NCBI GenBank assembly: GCA_019787685.1
Contig: JAHNUO010000005.1
Span: 1,240,001-1,304,000, forward strand
DNA: 64,000 nt
Source: Chiua virens
Lineage: Eukaryota; Basidiomycota; Agaricomycetes; Boletales; Boletaceae
Direction: 5' to 3'
The position numbers and the translations under genes are program-made. Below are positions 43,501 to 54,527 of this stretch, in pieces. The number at the start of each line of letters is the position of its first letter. Within the stretch, counting starts at the first letter, position 1. The notes beneath the pieces are model-generated. The model was not told the origin of the DNA. It was given only the letters and a program-made list of their open reading frames with translations, and ran no database searches.

Positions 43501-45470
43501 GGGCCGACTTACTCCCTATGGCAGAGTTCGCCCACAACCACCGCCCTCACTCTGTCACCGGGAAATCCCCCTTCTTCCTGATGATGGGCTACGAACCCCG
43601 ACCCTTGCCCGCCATCATAGCGGAAACCAAACTCCCAGCCGTCGAAGAACGCCTTAAGACCCTCACGGCTGCCCGCGACGAAGCCCTCGCCGCCCACAAA
43701 CTCGCCCGCCAAGCCATGAAAGCCCGCTCCTTCAAGAAGTTCAAACCCTTCGCCAAAGGAGATCAGGTTTGGCTGGAAGCCCGCAATTTGAAACGGGAAC
43801 TCATCTCCCCGAAACTCGCATCTCGCCGAGAAGGACCCTTTACCATCACGGAAGTCCTCTCTCCGCTCACCTACCGCCTCCGCCTTCCAAAGACCTGGAA
43901 AATACATCCGGTCTTCCACGCGTCCCTCCTATCGCCCTATCGCGAAACGGACACCTACGGTACCAATTTCCCGAAGCCACCCCCGGAACTTATTGCAGGG
44001 GAAGAAGAATACGAGATCGAGCGGATCTTGAAACACTCCAAGAACCCGCGGAACCGCAAGTTCCTGATCCGATGGAAAGGGTACTCCGCATCGGATGACT
44101 CCTGGGAACCCGAATCCAACCTAGGCAATGCCAAGGATACGGTCGACGCATATAAACGCGGCCATCCCAAGGACTTTCCCCTCAACCGCTCGACTCCACC
44201 ACCCCGACCACCTCGCTCCCCACTCCGACCTCCACCACCAGTCTCCGTCAAAGCCGTAATGTCCTATCGCTCCTGCTCCACCCCCGACTTTGAAAACGAA
44301 ATCATCCACTCCGTTCCCGTCTTCACCCCTACCGCGTCCATTCCACACTGCCCGCTTCCACCTCCAGCCACTCCCCTCACTAATGGCTCTTCCCTCTCCT
44401 CTGAATCCTCCCTCACCGAGTCCACCCGACCCCCTTCTCCAGCTGTTTCAGCAGTTGCGAGCGCAGGATGGGGAGCGCCTTCTCAATGGCCTGTTCCTCC
44501 TTCTATTCCTGACCCTGTTCGTCCTCCTGTCGCGTCGGTAGACCTTCCCTATCACTCTCACACGATCCGTTCCTCGACCTCTACCCCCGAGTACTTTCGC
44601 CGCATGCGCGAACTCATCCTAGACCCAGCGATGGCCTTCCCCATCGAACATCACCTTGATCTGAACTCCCCGATGAACGCCATCTATCTGGCGTACCTCC
44701 AGTGCGAGCGCCTCACGTTCGTCCAATCGGACCTCCTCGGCAGCAACCGCCACAACCGCCACCTCTCGGCCGTTGCTGGTCAAATCCACGACCGCATCCG
44801 CGCGTACCTTGAACACGTCCTCCACCAGATGCAGATGGGGGAATTCCTCAACGACCTTCACCGCTATCAGGCGGAACTCGCAACCCGTGCTCGTCCCCCT
44901 ACCCCCTCTCCCTCGACTCCTTCTGCGTCCTCAGAACCCTTCACTGAAGCCGAGATGATCGCGTCCAACCGTGCCGAGGCCGAACATCTTTTTCGGACCG
45001 GTCAGGTATCCCTCCCCGACGACCACCCCCATTACCATGAGGCCTGTTTCGAGTGCCGAAAACTCGGACACATCCGCATCGAATGCGGCATGTACCAATG
45101 CCCCATTTGCCTCACCTGGTCCCCCGGCCATATCCAATCCCGGTGCCCTGGACGACCTCCTCGGGTATGCTCTCGCATCCCCCTGGCCGACCGACTTCTT
45201 CCTGTCGCCGCCGGAGCCACCTGGAGCCGACGCTCCCCTCGCCCAACCATCCCCTCTACCTCGTCCTCGTCGACGAACTCGTCCTCGTCCTCACGCCGCA
45301 ACCGCCGCTCCGTACTCCCTGTACCCCCTCCTCAACGAGCCCGCCGCTCTGCGCCCCGACGTTCTGCGTCTCCTGATCGACGCTCGGCGTCCCCTTGTGA
45401 TGACCCCATCGACGACGAGGGCTACGCCAATATCACGGGAAGCCCTGTCAGGGATTCTTTCGATTTCTAG
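40548..45470 (+). pseudogene. family C Pol: protease, RT, RNase H, integrase, chromodomain, zinc knuckles; one in-frame TGA
   Basis: Aspartic protease: RALIDSGAGINCI near 40695. RT begins in DSFQPKVGKVYPLSPDE; after the TGA (41541-41543, expected Arg in DGKLRPCQDY) it continues with YMDD in WLVIYMDDLLIF (about residue 95 of the downstream 1301-residue frame). RNase H: FAIATDASKHATGG (about 240). Integrase: HHCC zinc site (HHDSHCAGHPGF ... CASCQQQK, about 455-500) and catalytic Asp, Asp, Glu in SVDLITDLP (526), IISDRGPQF (588) and SDGETERVN (622). Chromodomain: EYEIERILKHSKN ... KFLIRWKGY (about 814-865). Then a Pro/Ser-rich linker and two zinc knuckles near 1161-1194. Only one stop breaks a 1640-codon frame. 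The C-terminus is shared with the decayed copy at 61380-61818. Confidence 0.93.
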
Positions 45471-45512
45471 TGATGATCTTCGCATGGTGCTTTGATCGTA
45501 CTCCAGGGGTAA

Positions 45513-46240
45513 TGTTACGATTTATTTCTTTTCTTTGTTTCACTTGTACTACTTTGCTTCACTCGATACCTAGGTATCTTCGTACACTCATCCGTACGCG
45601 TTCACCATTACGTAACCTCATCGGCCTTACCCGATGCTTACTCTTCCTCTTCTCGTCATCATCCGATGACTTCGCATTTGTCATTTCTTCTTCGTCATCG
45701 TCTGCTGCCTTTGCATCGTACAATTCTCCTTTTGGCCTTCCTTCCGTTCCGCTCTTCTTGGCCATCCCTTTCGGATATCGTGCACTTCCTTTTTGGCCCT
45801 TTCGCTCTTCCGCTCTTCTGGCCTACCCCTTTTAGTTACTTGGTCCGTGCACGATTCGCGTAGTATAAATACCTCGCAGAGATACCCATGTACTCTAGTC
45901 TTGATCTCCGCAATCTAGCTGAGTATCTCTGCTCCACTCGGATCCTTCCCTGTGACCTCTTGACCTGGGACTTCTCTCATCGTCCCTCGACCCAATACTC
46001 GAACCCTCAACAGGGTACCCTTGATCCTCGACCGTCCCTAGGGTATAGATTCCCAACCGGACAATTCTCAGCAACGCCTGAGTCTTCACTCGTCTCTCTG
46101 GTAGCCTTCTGCTGACCAGAACTCCTTGTTCGACTCATCAGCGCACCACATACCAAGTGGTGGTTGTTTGAGTTATCGCAGCCACTTGGTACTTGGCGCT
46201 TTTGCGGCTACGTTAGGTCCTACCCGGAACTACCGTAACA
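45513..46240 (+). repeat. family C 3' LTR (728 bp)
   Basis: Second LTR of the near-intact element, preceded by polypurine CAGGGGTAA (45504-45512) and followed by TSD gtatg. Confidence 0.96.
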
Positions 46241-46245
46241 GTATG

Positions 46246-47472
46246 TGGCATTGCTCCTCTCAACTGCTAGCTATGCATAGAATTGCATGAGTGTATGCAC
46301 ATGCCCACTCATTGAAATCACTACATTGACATAGAATGAGGTAGATGATTTTGAGTAGGATCCAGTGCTATGCAAACCTATGAGAGCTATGAATGTAGTT
46401 GGACAGCAGTGTACATACAGGGTCATAGATGTAGAACCTATGGTCATGTCCATTTCCTATTCAAATGTATGTCAAGCTACAGCCTACATTTACACATGCT
46501 GGCATATGATCCCATATCATTACTTCTCACTGGGGGGTCAATTTCAGCTAAGGGTTCTGGAACAACACCTACCAATGTCTACACAGTAACACAGCAGATA
46601 TTGTTATGATTCATGTGCTTTCTGCACCATGTGCCCTCCCTTCTGCAACTCCAAAGAAGCACTGCCTTGTGAATCTCTTTGTGGACCCTGATCAGCCTTC
46701 CACCAAGAGGATCCATTGTGCTTGAATATGATAACAAATTCCCAATCGTTTTTATACATAGACGACTTTCTACTTCAATAATTTTAATCCATATTTTACT
46801 TTGAGGTACAGGGATTTTTTTTGTGCACAAGCACATGTTTACATTTCCACTTACCTCTGCACTCTTTTCTTCCTTTGATACCCGTATCATATGGCAATTC
46901 AATTCTGTGATGCTGACTTGCAATTCACCCAGGCATGCCACATGAAGTTGTCAAGCAAGGTATTAGCCAATACCAGTCAGCCCTTCCCAAGTCTGAAAGA
47001 ATGCCTAGAATTTACGGTTTCTTTCAAGTACATATTGTTCCTGGGTGTTCTACCAATTGTTCCATCACCACAGAATTTATGTATTTTGTTCATTACACTC
47101 TCATTTACAGGTATACATTATGATCATGCATAATCTGCAAGTACTGACTTGCCAGTGGGATGCCAGTGAAGCATGTCTTTCTTGCCTTTATTAGTTATCT
47201 TATTATGGCAACTAAACCTAAAATGGCAAGCCCCCACAGTTGAGTTTCAGTCAGCAATACACTACAATCAAATTATGGGTCAATTGATGGCACAGGAAGA
47301 AAAGCAGATGATGGAAAGCAAAAGAATAGGTGATATTGGTGATAGAATACTGACCAGTGGTGCCTTCTACAATCAAGATTCAAGTTGCTTGGTGATGTTG
47401 AAGAGGTAGAAGCCATGTTGGGGCACAGAAGGCTTGAGACACCTGGGCCACTGCCCAAGCCAAATCATGATA
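46246..47472. other. unassigned sequence, weak frames only
   Basis: The longest frame is a minus-strand 120-residue one at 46579-46941 (MACLGELQVSITELNCHMIR), with no recognised domain. A plus frame at 46891-47133 is equally uninformative. The base composition is like the eroded flanks at 36718-38495, which is the other side of the family C insertion, so both are probably one host repeat. Confidence 0.35.
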
Positions 47473-47477
47473 TTGAG

Positions 47478-48189
47478 TGTTACGATTCATTCTTTTCTTT
47501 GCCACTTTACTTTGATTTCACTATGCTTGGTACTACAGGTACCTCACTACATTCCACAAGCAAGGGCTTGACCCTTTGCCCACCTCTGCATTTTTCCTAT
47601 GCCCATCCAGGCTCCTTCCTTTGCTTTCTGTCTTGTTCTGCAAACACAACTCTAGTCTAACCCATTGTTCCATTATCACTTATCTCTGACTCATAGTTAG
47701 TTATTTCCTTCTTGTCATATTCCAATGGCATCACCCTTTGTCATTTCACTTTTGTCATTGTCCACTGCTTCACATCATACAATTCCCTTCTGGTCTTTCT
47801 GATTGGTTCTGCTCTTCTTGGCCAACCCTTTCCCCTGCTTTGGTTTATGTATATGTATAAACCCATGATGACACTCCTGTATTCCTTAGTCTTGATCTAT
47901 GCAATCTAGTTGAGTATCATCACTCCTCCTTGAGCTTCTCCTAAGCTACTACCTTCATTGCTGCAACCAATGTCCAGCTCCTCAGTCCTTTGGGTATAGA
48001 TTCCCAACAGGACACTCTTAGTGATGCCTAAGTTCTAACTTGTCTTGCTGGTAGCCTATGCTGACCAGAAACCCCTCCTTGAACTCTTCAGTATACCACT
48101 TATCTAGTGGTGGTTGTTTGAGTTATTATAGCCACTAGGTACTTGGTACTTTGTGTCTATGCTAGGCCCTACCCAGGACTATTGTAACA
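47478..48189 (+). repeat. solo LTR of family C (712 bp)
   Basis: TGTTACGATTCATTC to GACTATTGTAACA with perfect TSD ttgag (47473-47477 and 48190-48194). Keeps a TATAAACC box and TAGTCTTGATCT. Its U5 stem is TATCTAGTGG/CCACTAGGTA, a compensated variant of the reference stem. CpG-poor relative to the reference. Confidence 0.9.
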
Positions 48190-48194
48190 TTGAG

Positions 48195-48709
48195 AGCTGC
48201 ATCACTAACAATGGTGACTTCGAGGTGTGGTGTGAAGACAGGGCTACTAGAAAACATTGATTCTAATATGGTGACAAGTGTAGATGCAATATTAGATAAT
48301 CACTATTACACAGTGATTATCCTTTTTGAGCTGGTGCAAGTGATGGTGTTGCATTGATAAGAAACAAATACTTCACATGCTTCTGTACAACACAACACAT
48401 TCTCAATGCCCTCTAAAATCTATACAGACACTGCCAACATATACAATGACATATCCATAGTGTATGATTTATGTATGTTTTGTGTTGTAATGAAATATAT
48501 GCCAACAAAAATTCACTGGTGCATGTGGCAGTCTATCACTGTAGTCACTCTTACTGTGAGTCACCATGACAGAAGTAATTAAGGGCTTATCATGTCAATC
48601 TAAGATTTGTGTACTGTACAGTAGTAACAGCCTGAGTACTTAGTATCAGCCAGCTGCTAAGCAACTGTGTTTGACATCTGAAGCCCCAGGCCTGAGCCCT
48701 GTCTAAGGG
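48195..48709. other. non-coding stretch, nothing recognised
   Basis: About 500 bp with no coding frame, terminal repeat or LTR signature that I can identify. Confidence 0.45.
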
Positions 48710-49453
48710 TGTTATGATTCATTCATTTCATTTTACTTTGATCTCACTATGCTTGGTACTACAGGTATCAACCTACATTCAATATGCAAGGCTTATCCTT
48801 GTTTCTGCTTACTCAGCAAGGGCTTAATTAACCCTTTGCCCCATTCTGGTTCCTTGCCTTTTTATCCAATTGCATAACTCTGGTCCAACCTGTTGTTCCA
48901 TCATCACCATTTGACTTCTGCTTCTGCTGATCTGTTAGAGATTCTCTTCATTTCTGTCATCATTCCAATGGCTTCCACTTTACCCTTTCCTTTTGTTCAC
49001 CCAATGCCTTTACATTGCACATCTCCTTTTGGCCCTTGGTTTAGTTCAGCTTTTCTTGGCCAACCCTTTGCCCTGCTCTATGATATGTATATAAATCTCA
49101 CAAAAATACCCTGTATTCCCTAGTCTTGATCTCTGCAATCTAGCTGAGTATCTCTGCTTCTCCTTGGGCTTCATCTAAGCCACTCTTCATTGCTGTAACC
49201 AATGTCCAGCTCCTTGGTCCACCCTAATCACAAGGGGAAGTCTTCAATCCTTTGGGTATAGATTCCCAACAGGACACTCTCAGCAATGCCTGAGTTCTAT
49301 CCTTGTCTCACTGGTAACAACCCACTGACCAGTAACTCTCCTCAAACTCTTCAGCACACCACATATCAAGTGGTGGTTGTTTAAGTTATTGTAGCCACTT
49401 GATACTTAGTGCTTTTGTGGCTACACTAGGCCCTACCTGGGACTATTGTAACA
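48710..49453 (+). repeat. element D 5' LTR (744 bp)
   Basis: TGTTATGATTCATTC to GACTATTGTAACA, followed after 2 nt by the PBS AGATCAAGAATA (49456-49467), which matches 11 of 12 positions against its own TAGTCTTGATCT (49121-49132). U5 stem TATCAAGTGG/CCACTTGATA. Confidence 0.88.
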
Positions 49454-49454
49454 T

Positions 49455-50290
49455 AAGATCAAGAATAGCTTCCTCAGCCTGCCACCATACAGCAGCTGCC
49501 CACCATTTCTTCAGGACAATCCCCCACTTGTCCAACCCTCAACCCTAGTTGGAATCTTTGAACATCTAATACCTCTTTGTCCAATTTATCTGACAATAAC
49601 CCTGAACCCTCCTTACCTTCTTCTGAACTCCAGGAGAATGATCTTGACATACATGTCAACCACTCTGACCCTGAAGACAAAACTCAGCAACTAGCTGAAC
49701 ATTTTACCATCCTCACTCGACATACCAAGTCTCATCTCCTTTGTGTCACCTACAACCCCAAGGAACCCTATTCCTGGACCAGCATTAATCCCATGCCCAG
49801 CCATTGTCTACACCCCCACACCACTTCCACCACCCACCACTTTGTCTACTAGCAACATGTCTAGTAAAGCTGTTGAGCTCCACCTCAGCAAACCCTCTAT
49901 CCTTTGACGGGTCCTATGACCATACCATACCTTGGCTCAATGATGTTACAACATACCTCTTTGTTAATGACTCCACCGACAACATGGATAACAAATGTGT
50001 TGCCTTCACCCTCTTGTTTATGACAGAGGCATTCTTCTCCACTCCTTCAGGAGTTGGACTGACTGGCAGATAGAGTTCTGAAAGGACTTCAAACACTACA
50101 ATACCAAGGGTAATACAATCACCTGGCTCTCTATTACCCAGGTGACCCACAACAAGGATGTACCCTCATACATCTCCTTGTTCCACAACACAGTCATTGC
50201 TACCACCCTTACCAGATTGGATTCAGTTCTGATTAACTTCTTTGTCACCGGCCTCCCTCCTTCACTTATGTGCAGGATTCAAGGGATAGG
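49455..50290 (+). pseudogene. element D gag leader and N-terminal gag, decayed
   Basis: The leader frame at about 49575-49680 (SDNNPEPSLPSSELQENDLD) matches the non-ATG leader of the near-intact element. Gag then reads VELHLSKP, DHTIPWLNDVTTYLFVND and later KDFKHYNTKGNTITWL-like and SLMCRIQG-like blocks, equivalent to reference residues 1-160. It stops abruptly at about 50290 after RIQG. Several frameshifts are present. Confidence 0.85.
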
Positions 50291-50894
50291 GGATAGACTG
50301 GAGCGAACATGGTAAAACAGCCTGTGTAGAGAACTGCATGGGTGTCCCAGTGCTTACCCATACCTGTACTCATGCCAGATATGGGCTGACCTGTGGGTTG
50401 CCTGTCAAATGTAGCAAGATGAGGGAAGAAAGCAGTGACGATGCAATAGCTGCGATAACACAGTTATCATGTCATGGTCATCATCATTGTTGTTGTCAGG
50501 CAAGGGCAGAAGAGAGATAAGGAAAGGGCCAGGAGGAGAAGCAATGGTGACAACAATGAGGGTGACAACTAGGCAACTGCATGGGTACAGCTAACCCATG
50601 TGGGTCATGGGTTGGGTACAATGTGGGTATAGGTGTGGGTTGGACTTTGGATACCCATACCCATATCCATACCCACCACATGGGTATGGTGGGTATTTTA
50701 TATGTAGATATCAGAAGGCAGCCAAAAAAAAAGTTATACAGTAAATACATATAAGTATCCAAAAGTTAACAAAGTTAGTGTAAAATTAAATGTAATAAAG
50801 TCTTTGTGATATACTAATACTCCTAATTCTAGCCCTTCAATATCTCTTGATAGTTTATGACTGACCTTTTGAACTGACATGTCATCAAGAAATA
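50291..50894. repeat. TACCCA-rich repeat sequence, related to the small element at 27081
   Basis: Two starts resembling the 27081 element terminus are seen: TAGAGAACTGCATGGGTG near 50325 and TAGGCAACTGCATGGGTAC near 50570. The stretch 50570-50710 is dense in TGGGTA/TACCCA. Both copies appear partial or rearranged. The rest to 50894 is unassigned. Confidence 0.55.
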
Positions 50895-51488
50895 CTTATA
50901 TTGTACCTGTTTCTAGGTCCTCGTACATTCATCTGTACTGCTTTCCTTCTCACTGTTACATAACCAGTGCTGGCATTACCCGAGTGCTTATTCATTTTGC
51001 TTCACATCATCATCTGATGGCATCATATTACTCATTTCATCTTTGTCATCATTCAGTTGCCTTCGCATCGTATGATTCCTCCTTTTGGCCTTTATCCCTT
51101 CCACTCTTCTTGGCCACCCCTTTTGGACACTTGGTCCTTGCAGTGATACTCCTGTACACCAGTCTTGATCTCTGCAATCTAGCTGAGTATCACTGCTCCA
51201 CTCTGGAACACCCCTGTGACCCCTCAACCCCTTGAACACTCGACCTACTCGGACTCAACATAGTCAACCCTTGACCCTTGGTCTCTTGGGTATAGATTCC
51301 CAACAGGACACCTCAGCAACACCTGAGTCATCACTCATCTCACTGGTAGCAACCCACTGACCAGTAACCCTTCAGCTCTACTCATCTAGTACACCACATA
51401 CCAAGTGGTGGTTGTTTGAGTTATTGCAGCCACTTGGTACTTAGTGCTTTTGCGGCTATACTAGGTCCTACCTGGAACTATCGTAACA
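50895..51488 (+). repeat. family C LTR, 5'-truncated
   Basis: Starts within the region equivalent to reference position about 38556 (CTAGGTCCTCGTACATTC) and runs to ACTATCGTAACA. The first about 55 bp are missing, as is the TATA box, although AGTCTTGATCT is present near 51163. The stem TACCAAGTGG/CCACTTGGTA is intact. Confidence 0.85.
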
Positions 51489-51670
51489 CATTATCAATAA
51501 TACTACAATCAATGACATAAATAAAGATTTAGAGGTATCAGTATGGCATGTCATTTTAAAATGCTTGTATCTCATTCATTTGAGAATGGATTCCTTTGGC
51601 CTAAGTGCTCATATGCAACTATGTGTCAATGCTACATTCCATGTCTATATTACTAAACCTGATTCTTATG

Positions 51671-52096
51671 TCAAAAACCAAGTTGGAAAGTTTTAAAAAA
51701 TATAGACTTCAAAATGCTACTTAGGTGAGGGTACATATGGGTATGGGTATTGTTTTTGGTGGGTATGGATTTGGGTTTGAATTCAGAATAGGCAGAAGAG
51801 ATAGTATGGCTATCATATTGTTGCTTCAGTGAATTCCAGAGGAAAAGAGCTGTACCACAGTTGGTGTGACAGCTGAGCAAGTGATGCTTAATCTGAAGCT
51901 TCATGGAACCCATGGCTTTGTCACCATTGTCATCCCAATTATTCTGCTTTTCCAAGTCATTATCCATCAGGTATGTCTGTTTCATACAAGCATTCCAGAC
52001 ACTGACTGACTGAAGATAATTCTTCATGTCATCAGCCCAGTGATGGTAGTTCAATCCATTGAGCTTAGAAATGTTGTTGAGCATGTTGGAGGACAT
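51671..52096 (-). pseudogene. Copia-Q gag N-terminus
   Basis: A minus frame from 52096 reads MSSNMLNNISKLNGLNYHHW then ADDMKNYLQSVSVW and LFLWNSLKQQYD, the N-terminal Copia Gag pattern (LNG.NY..W...M...L....VW). It is about 340 bp from the LTR at 52439, the normal spacing. After about 51745 the frame runs into TACCCA-rich sequence and stops. No pol of this element is present. Confidence 0.82.
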
Positions 52097-52426
52097 AGCA
52101 GGTAGGTAATCTGATGATATGAATGTCAGTAAACCTTATTTATAGAGAAGAAGGGAGTAAGGAGAAATCAATTGTATCTTCTGAACATTCAGTGACCCTC
52201 AGATTAGGGTGACATAGTCTCCCCTACACTGCAGGTCTAAAAGCCTTTTTCCCTAAGTGTACTCACATCAAAAGGGAGTGTCCAGCGAGAATTCTCGATC
52301 ACACAGGACTGGCTTCATTCAGCATATCCAGCAAGGATATTAAATATTCAATTGCATTGGATGGTGAATTATCAGGTGTCTACCAAGAGCAGTCAGCGGC
52401 AGGTATATTGCACAGCTAGCCACTCA

Positions 52427-52438
52427 GGGCTCATAACC
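52427..52438 (-). promoter_or_regulatory. Copia-Q primer-binding site, initiator tRNA-Met anticodon arm
   Basis: Minus sense GGTTATGAGCCC directly abuts the LTR end, the same 12 nt as in Copia-P, although the two LTRs are otherwise unlike. Confidence 0.8.
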
Positions 52439-52807
52439 TGTTAGAACAGACCAGTTCCATAGGACCCAGTTGTCCCAAGGGCAGAGTTACTACTCTGGTA
52501 ACTTACCTGATGGTGAAGCTCAAGACAGTATTGTGAAGGATAGAGAGAGAGGATGATTGTTATTCTGTATATACAGTAGAACATGTTTATATATCTACTG
52601 TAATGCTATGCTGTACCTATAGTAAGGACTAATGGTACTGCATGAATGATTGTAACTAATTGTATTGTAGTACCTAAGGTACTTCAATAAGTCTATAGTC
52701 GTTCCAGTACTTCCAGAGCATGGGAACCTCGGAACTTCCAGAAATGGAAGCCTCAGAAGCACAGGAACTACCCGGAATGGTCAGAACAGTTTATACATGT
52801 TCCAACA
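52439..52807 (-). repeat. Copia-Q 5' LTR (369 bp)
   Basis: Minus sense TGTTGGAACATGTATAAAC to TTCTAACA. Same family as the solo LTR at 574-941. The 3' part of the element is gone. Confidence 0.85.
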
Positions 52808-52849
52808 CCAATATCTCACCACTCTCTTTGATTCTTTGTCATTGAGTAA

Positions 52850-54160
52850 ACTCAGTACATAATATGACTTCCTCCTCTTGTTGGCCCTAATTCATTACAT
52901 TGCCAGGGTCCTGCAATGGTGCCACCAAACTTCTTATTCAGCTGCACAATACATACAATGAGGGTAAAAAGGTTTTGGTAGGTAGTGTCATTGCTTGTGC
53001 ATAGCAACTGATGACGTGGCCCTTTTCTGTATATGCAGAAATTGACATTGGTTTCACATGAGCAATTTAGCTTCATCAAAGATGTCATTTTCCAGTACCC
53101 AAGAGTGCTGGGAAAACCATGGTATGTACTTATCATGATATGTGCAGGGTGGCAGTGCTAAATCAAGAACAGCCTTTCTCACTTTGGGGATACTGAGATT
53201 TTTATCATCAAATGGCCAACTGACCTTCATGAATCATTGATTCAAATGGTAGACACTATGTTGTCTTCTCAGGGAACTCTACTTCCCTTTCCTGGGGACC
53301 CTTGTCCATGCACAGATCCATCACAACAAACCCTTGAAGGTCGAGAACAGTAGCATCACCCCTGATGTCTTGCTCAAGCTTTCTGCCAAGAATAATTTAG
53401 AGGAGCCTATTTATCTCATTATCTGCCAGGTTGCATTTTCTCAGAAGTTCAAAGATGCCATGGATGAGGTTGAAGGTCTTGTCAAGTCATACAACTCTGT
53501 ATGTATGGCGATCATCATTGATATCCTGGAACATCTGTCCTTTACAAGTCTAATACTGAAATTGAAGGAGTAGAAAACCCTGGCTCAGGAACATTTCGAC
53601 TTTATCCCCTTCATAAACTATAGTTCTTATGGCAAGGGTTTATATGTTCTGCTGTTCAGCTCCAATACTTTGCCTACACATCTCGTATTTAGTGTGCATA
53701 CATGGTGCTCGGTTAAGCAAGTCACCTACAATGTTTGGCTCAAAGACCCTGCATTCAACAAATTTACCATCAATACTGAGCCCAGCCCTCATTATGTGTC
53801 TTGCATAAGTGTATCCTGACACGTGGTTTCTGGTTACTTATCACCATACCTTAAGACATCTCCAGGAAGCAATGGTTGGGATGACATGGAGAAGTTGCTC
53901 CTTTGGGGCCTAAGTGAAGTCAAGAAGTCTGTCATCACATTTTGCCAATTGATTTCTCCCCACACAACCAACCTCACTCCCTTGAATTCATACACAACCA
54001 CCCTTCCCATATCTTTAAACTTATTTGATGATGACATCTTGGAAGAGATCACAAATACTGCTTTCAGTCAATATGACAACTGGTACAGAAAGGTACACAG
54101 GAAAAGGGTGGTCACAGCAAGTCAGGTATGGGCACAGAAGATGTGTCGAAGAAACTAAGG
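52850..54160 (+). pseudogene. unrecognised decayed coding stretch upstream of hAT-2
   Basis: Protein-like plus-strand frames follow one another: PLKVENSSITPDVLLKLSAK (53320-53580), then HFDFIPFINYSSYGKGLYVL and FNKFTINTEPSPHYVSCISV, then 53823-54158 (LYLSPYLKTSPGS-like start, MEKLLLWGLSEVKKSVITF, TTTLPISLNLFDDDILEEI). Stops and frame changes separate them, but the order is continuous for about 300-400 residues. I do not recognise the family and see no catalytic motif. It lies just before and in the same direction as the hAT-2 gene, so it may be a second gene of that element or an unrelated remnant. Confidence 0.45.
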
Positions 54161-54527
54161 CAAGATTGATATGGTGGATGCTACTCTTGAATGTACATTG
54201 CATGTTACCTTTTCTGTTCTTACCCTGTCTGTTTAGACTGTACTACAATTGTATCAATCATTCCAGTGCACCAGATCGTTCCTGAAGCTTGATATTTTCA
54301 GTCTTAATTGGTATTTTCCCAGCTACTCCCGTGCATGTTGGCTCACCACAACACAATAATTACTTTACAAGCAGGGTGCAACATTGTCCCCAAGTAGTGT
54401 CTTTTAACCCCTATTCCACTTGGCCTCATTTATAAACCAAACAGCAGGCAACCTGAGTCATTTAAAAGGTCATTTCTACTTCTCCATGTCTGAGCTAACA
54501 CTCAGACAAATGCCTCCATGAACCACC

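Larger units (their letters stand above)
38501..46240 (+). mobile_element. family C: near-intact Ty3/Gypsy chromovirus, Tf1/sushi-like
   Basis: A 7740 bp element with perfect 5 bp TSD gtatg (38496-38500 and 46241-46245). LTRs are 728 bp each and differ at two positions only. Order: LTR, self-primer site, gag (39634-40551), candidate -1 frameshift site, pol (protease-RT-RNase H-integrase-chromodomain-zinc knuckles, to 45470), polypurine CAGGGGTAA and LTR. It is CpG-rich, unlike the other copies. One in-frame TGA at 41541-41543 interrupts pol. It is the best reference for at least seven other family C pieces in this window. Confidence 0.95.

Noticed and set aside
50570..50710. TACCCA/TGGGTA arrays as a possible interstitial telomere
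   Set aside because: The repeats are irregular, occur on both strands within 150 bp, and match the body of a small transposon at 27081-27336 with an 8 bp TSD.
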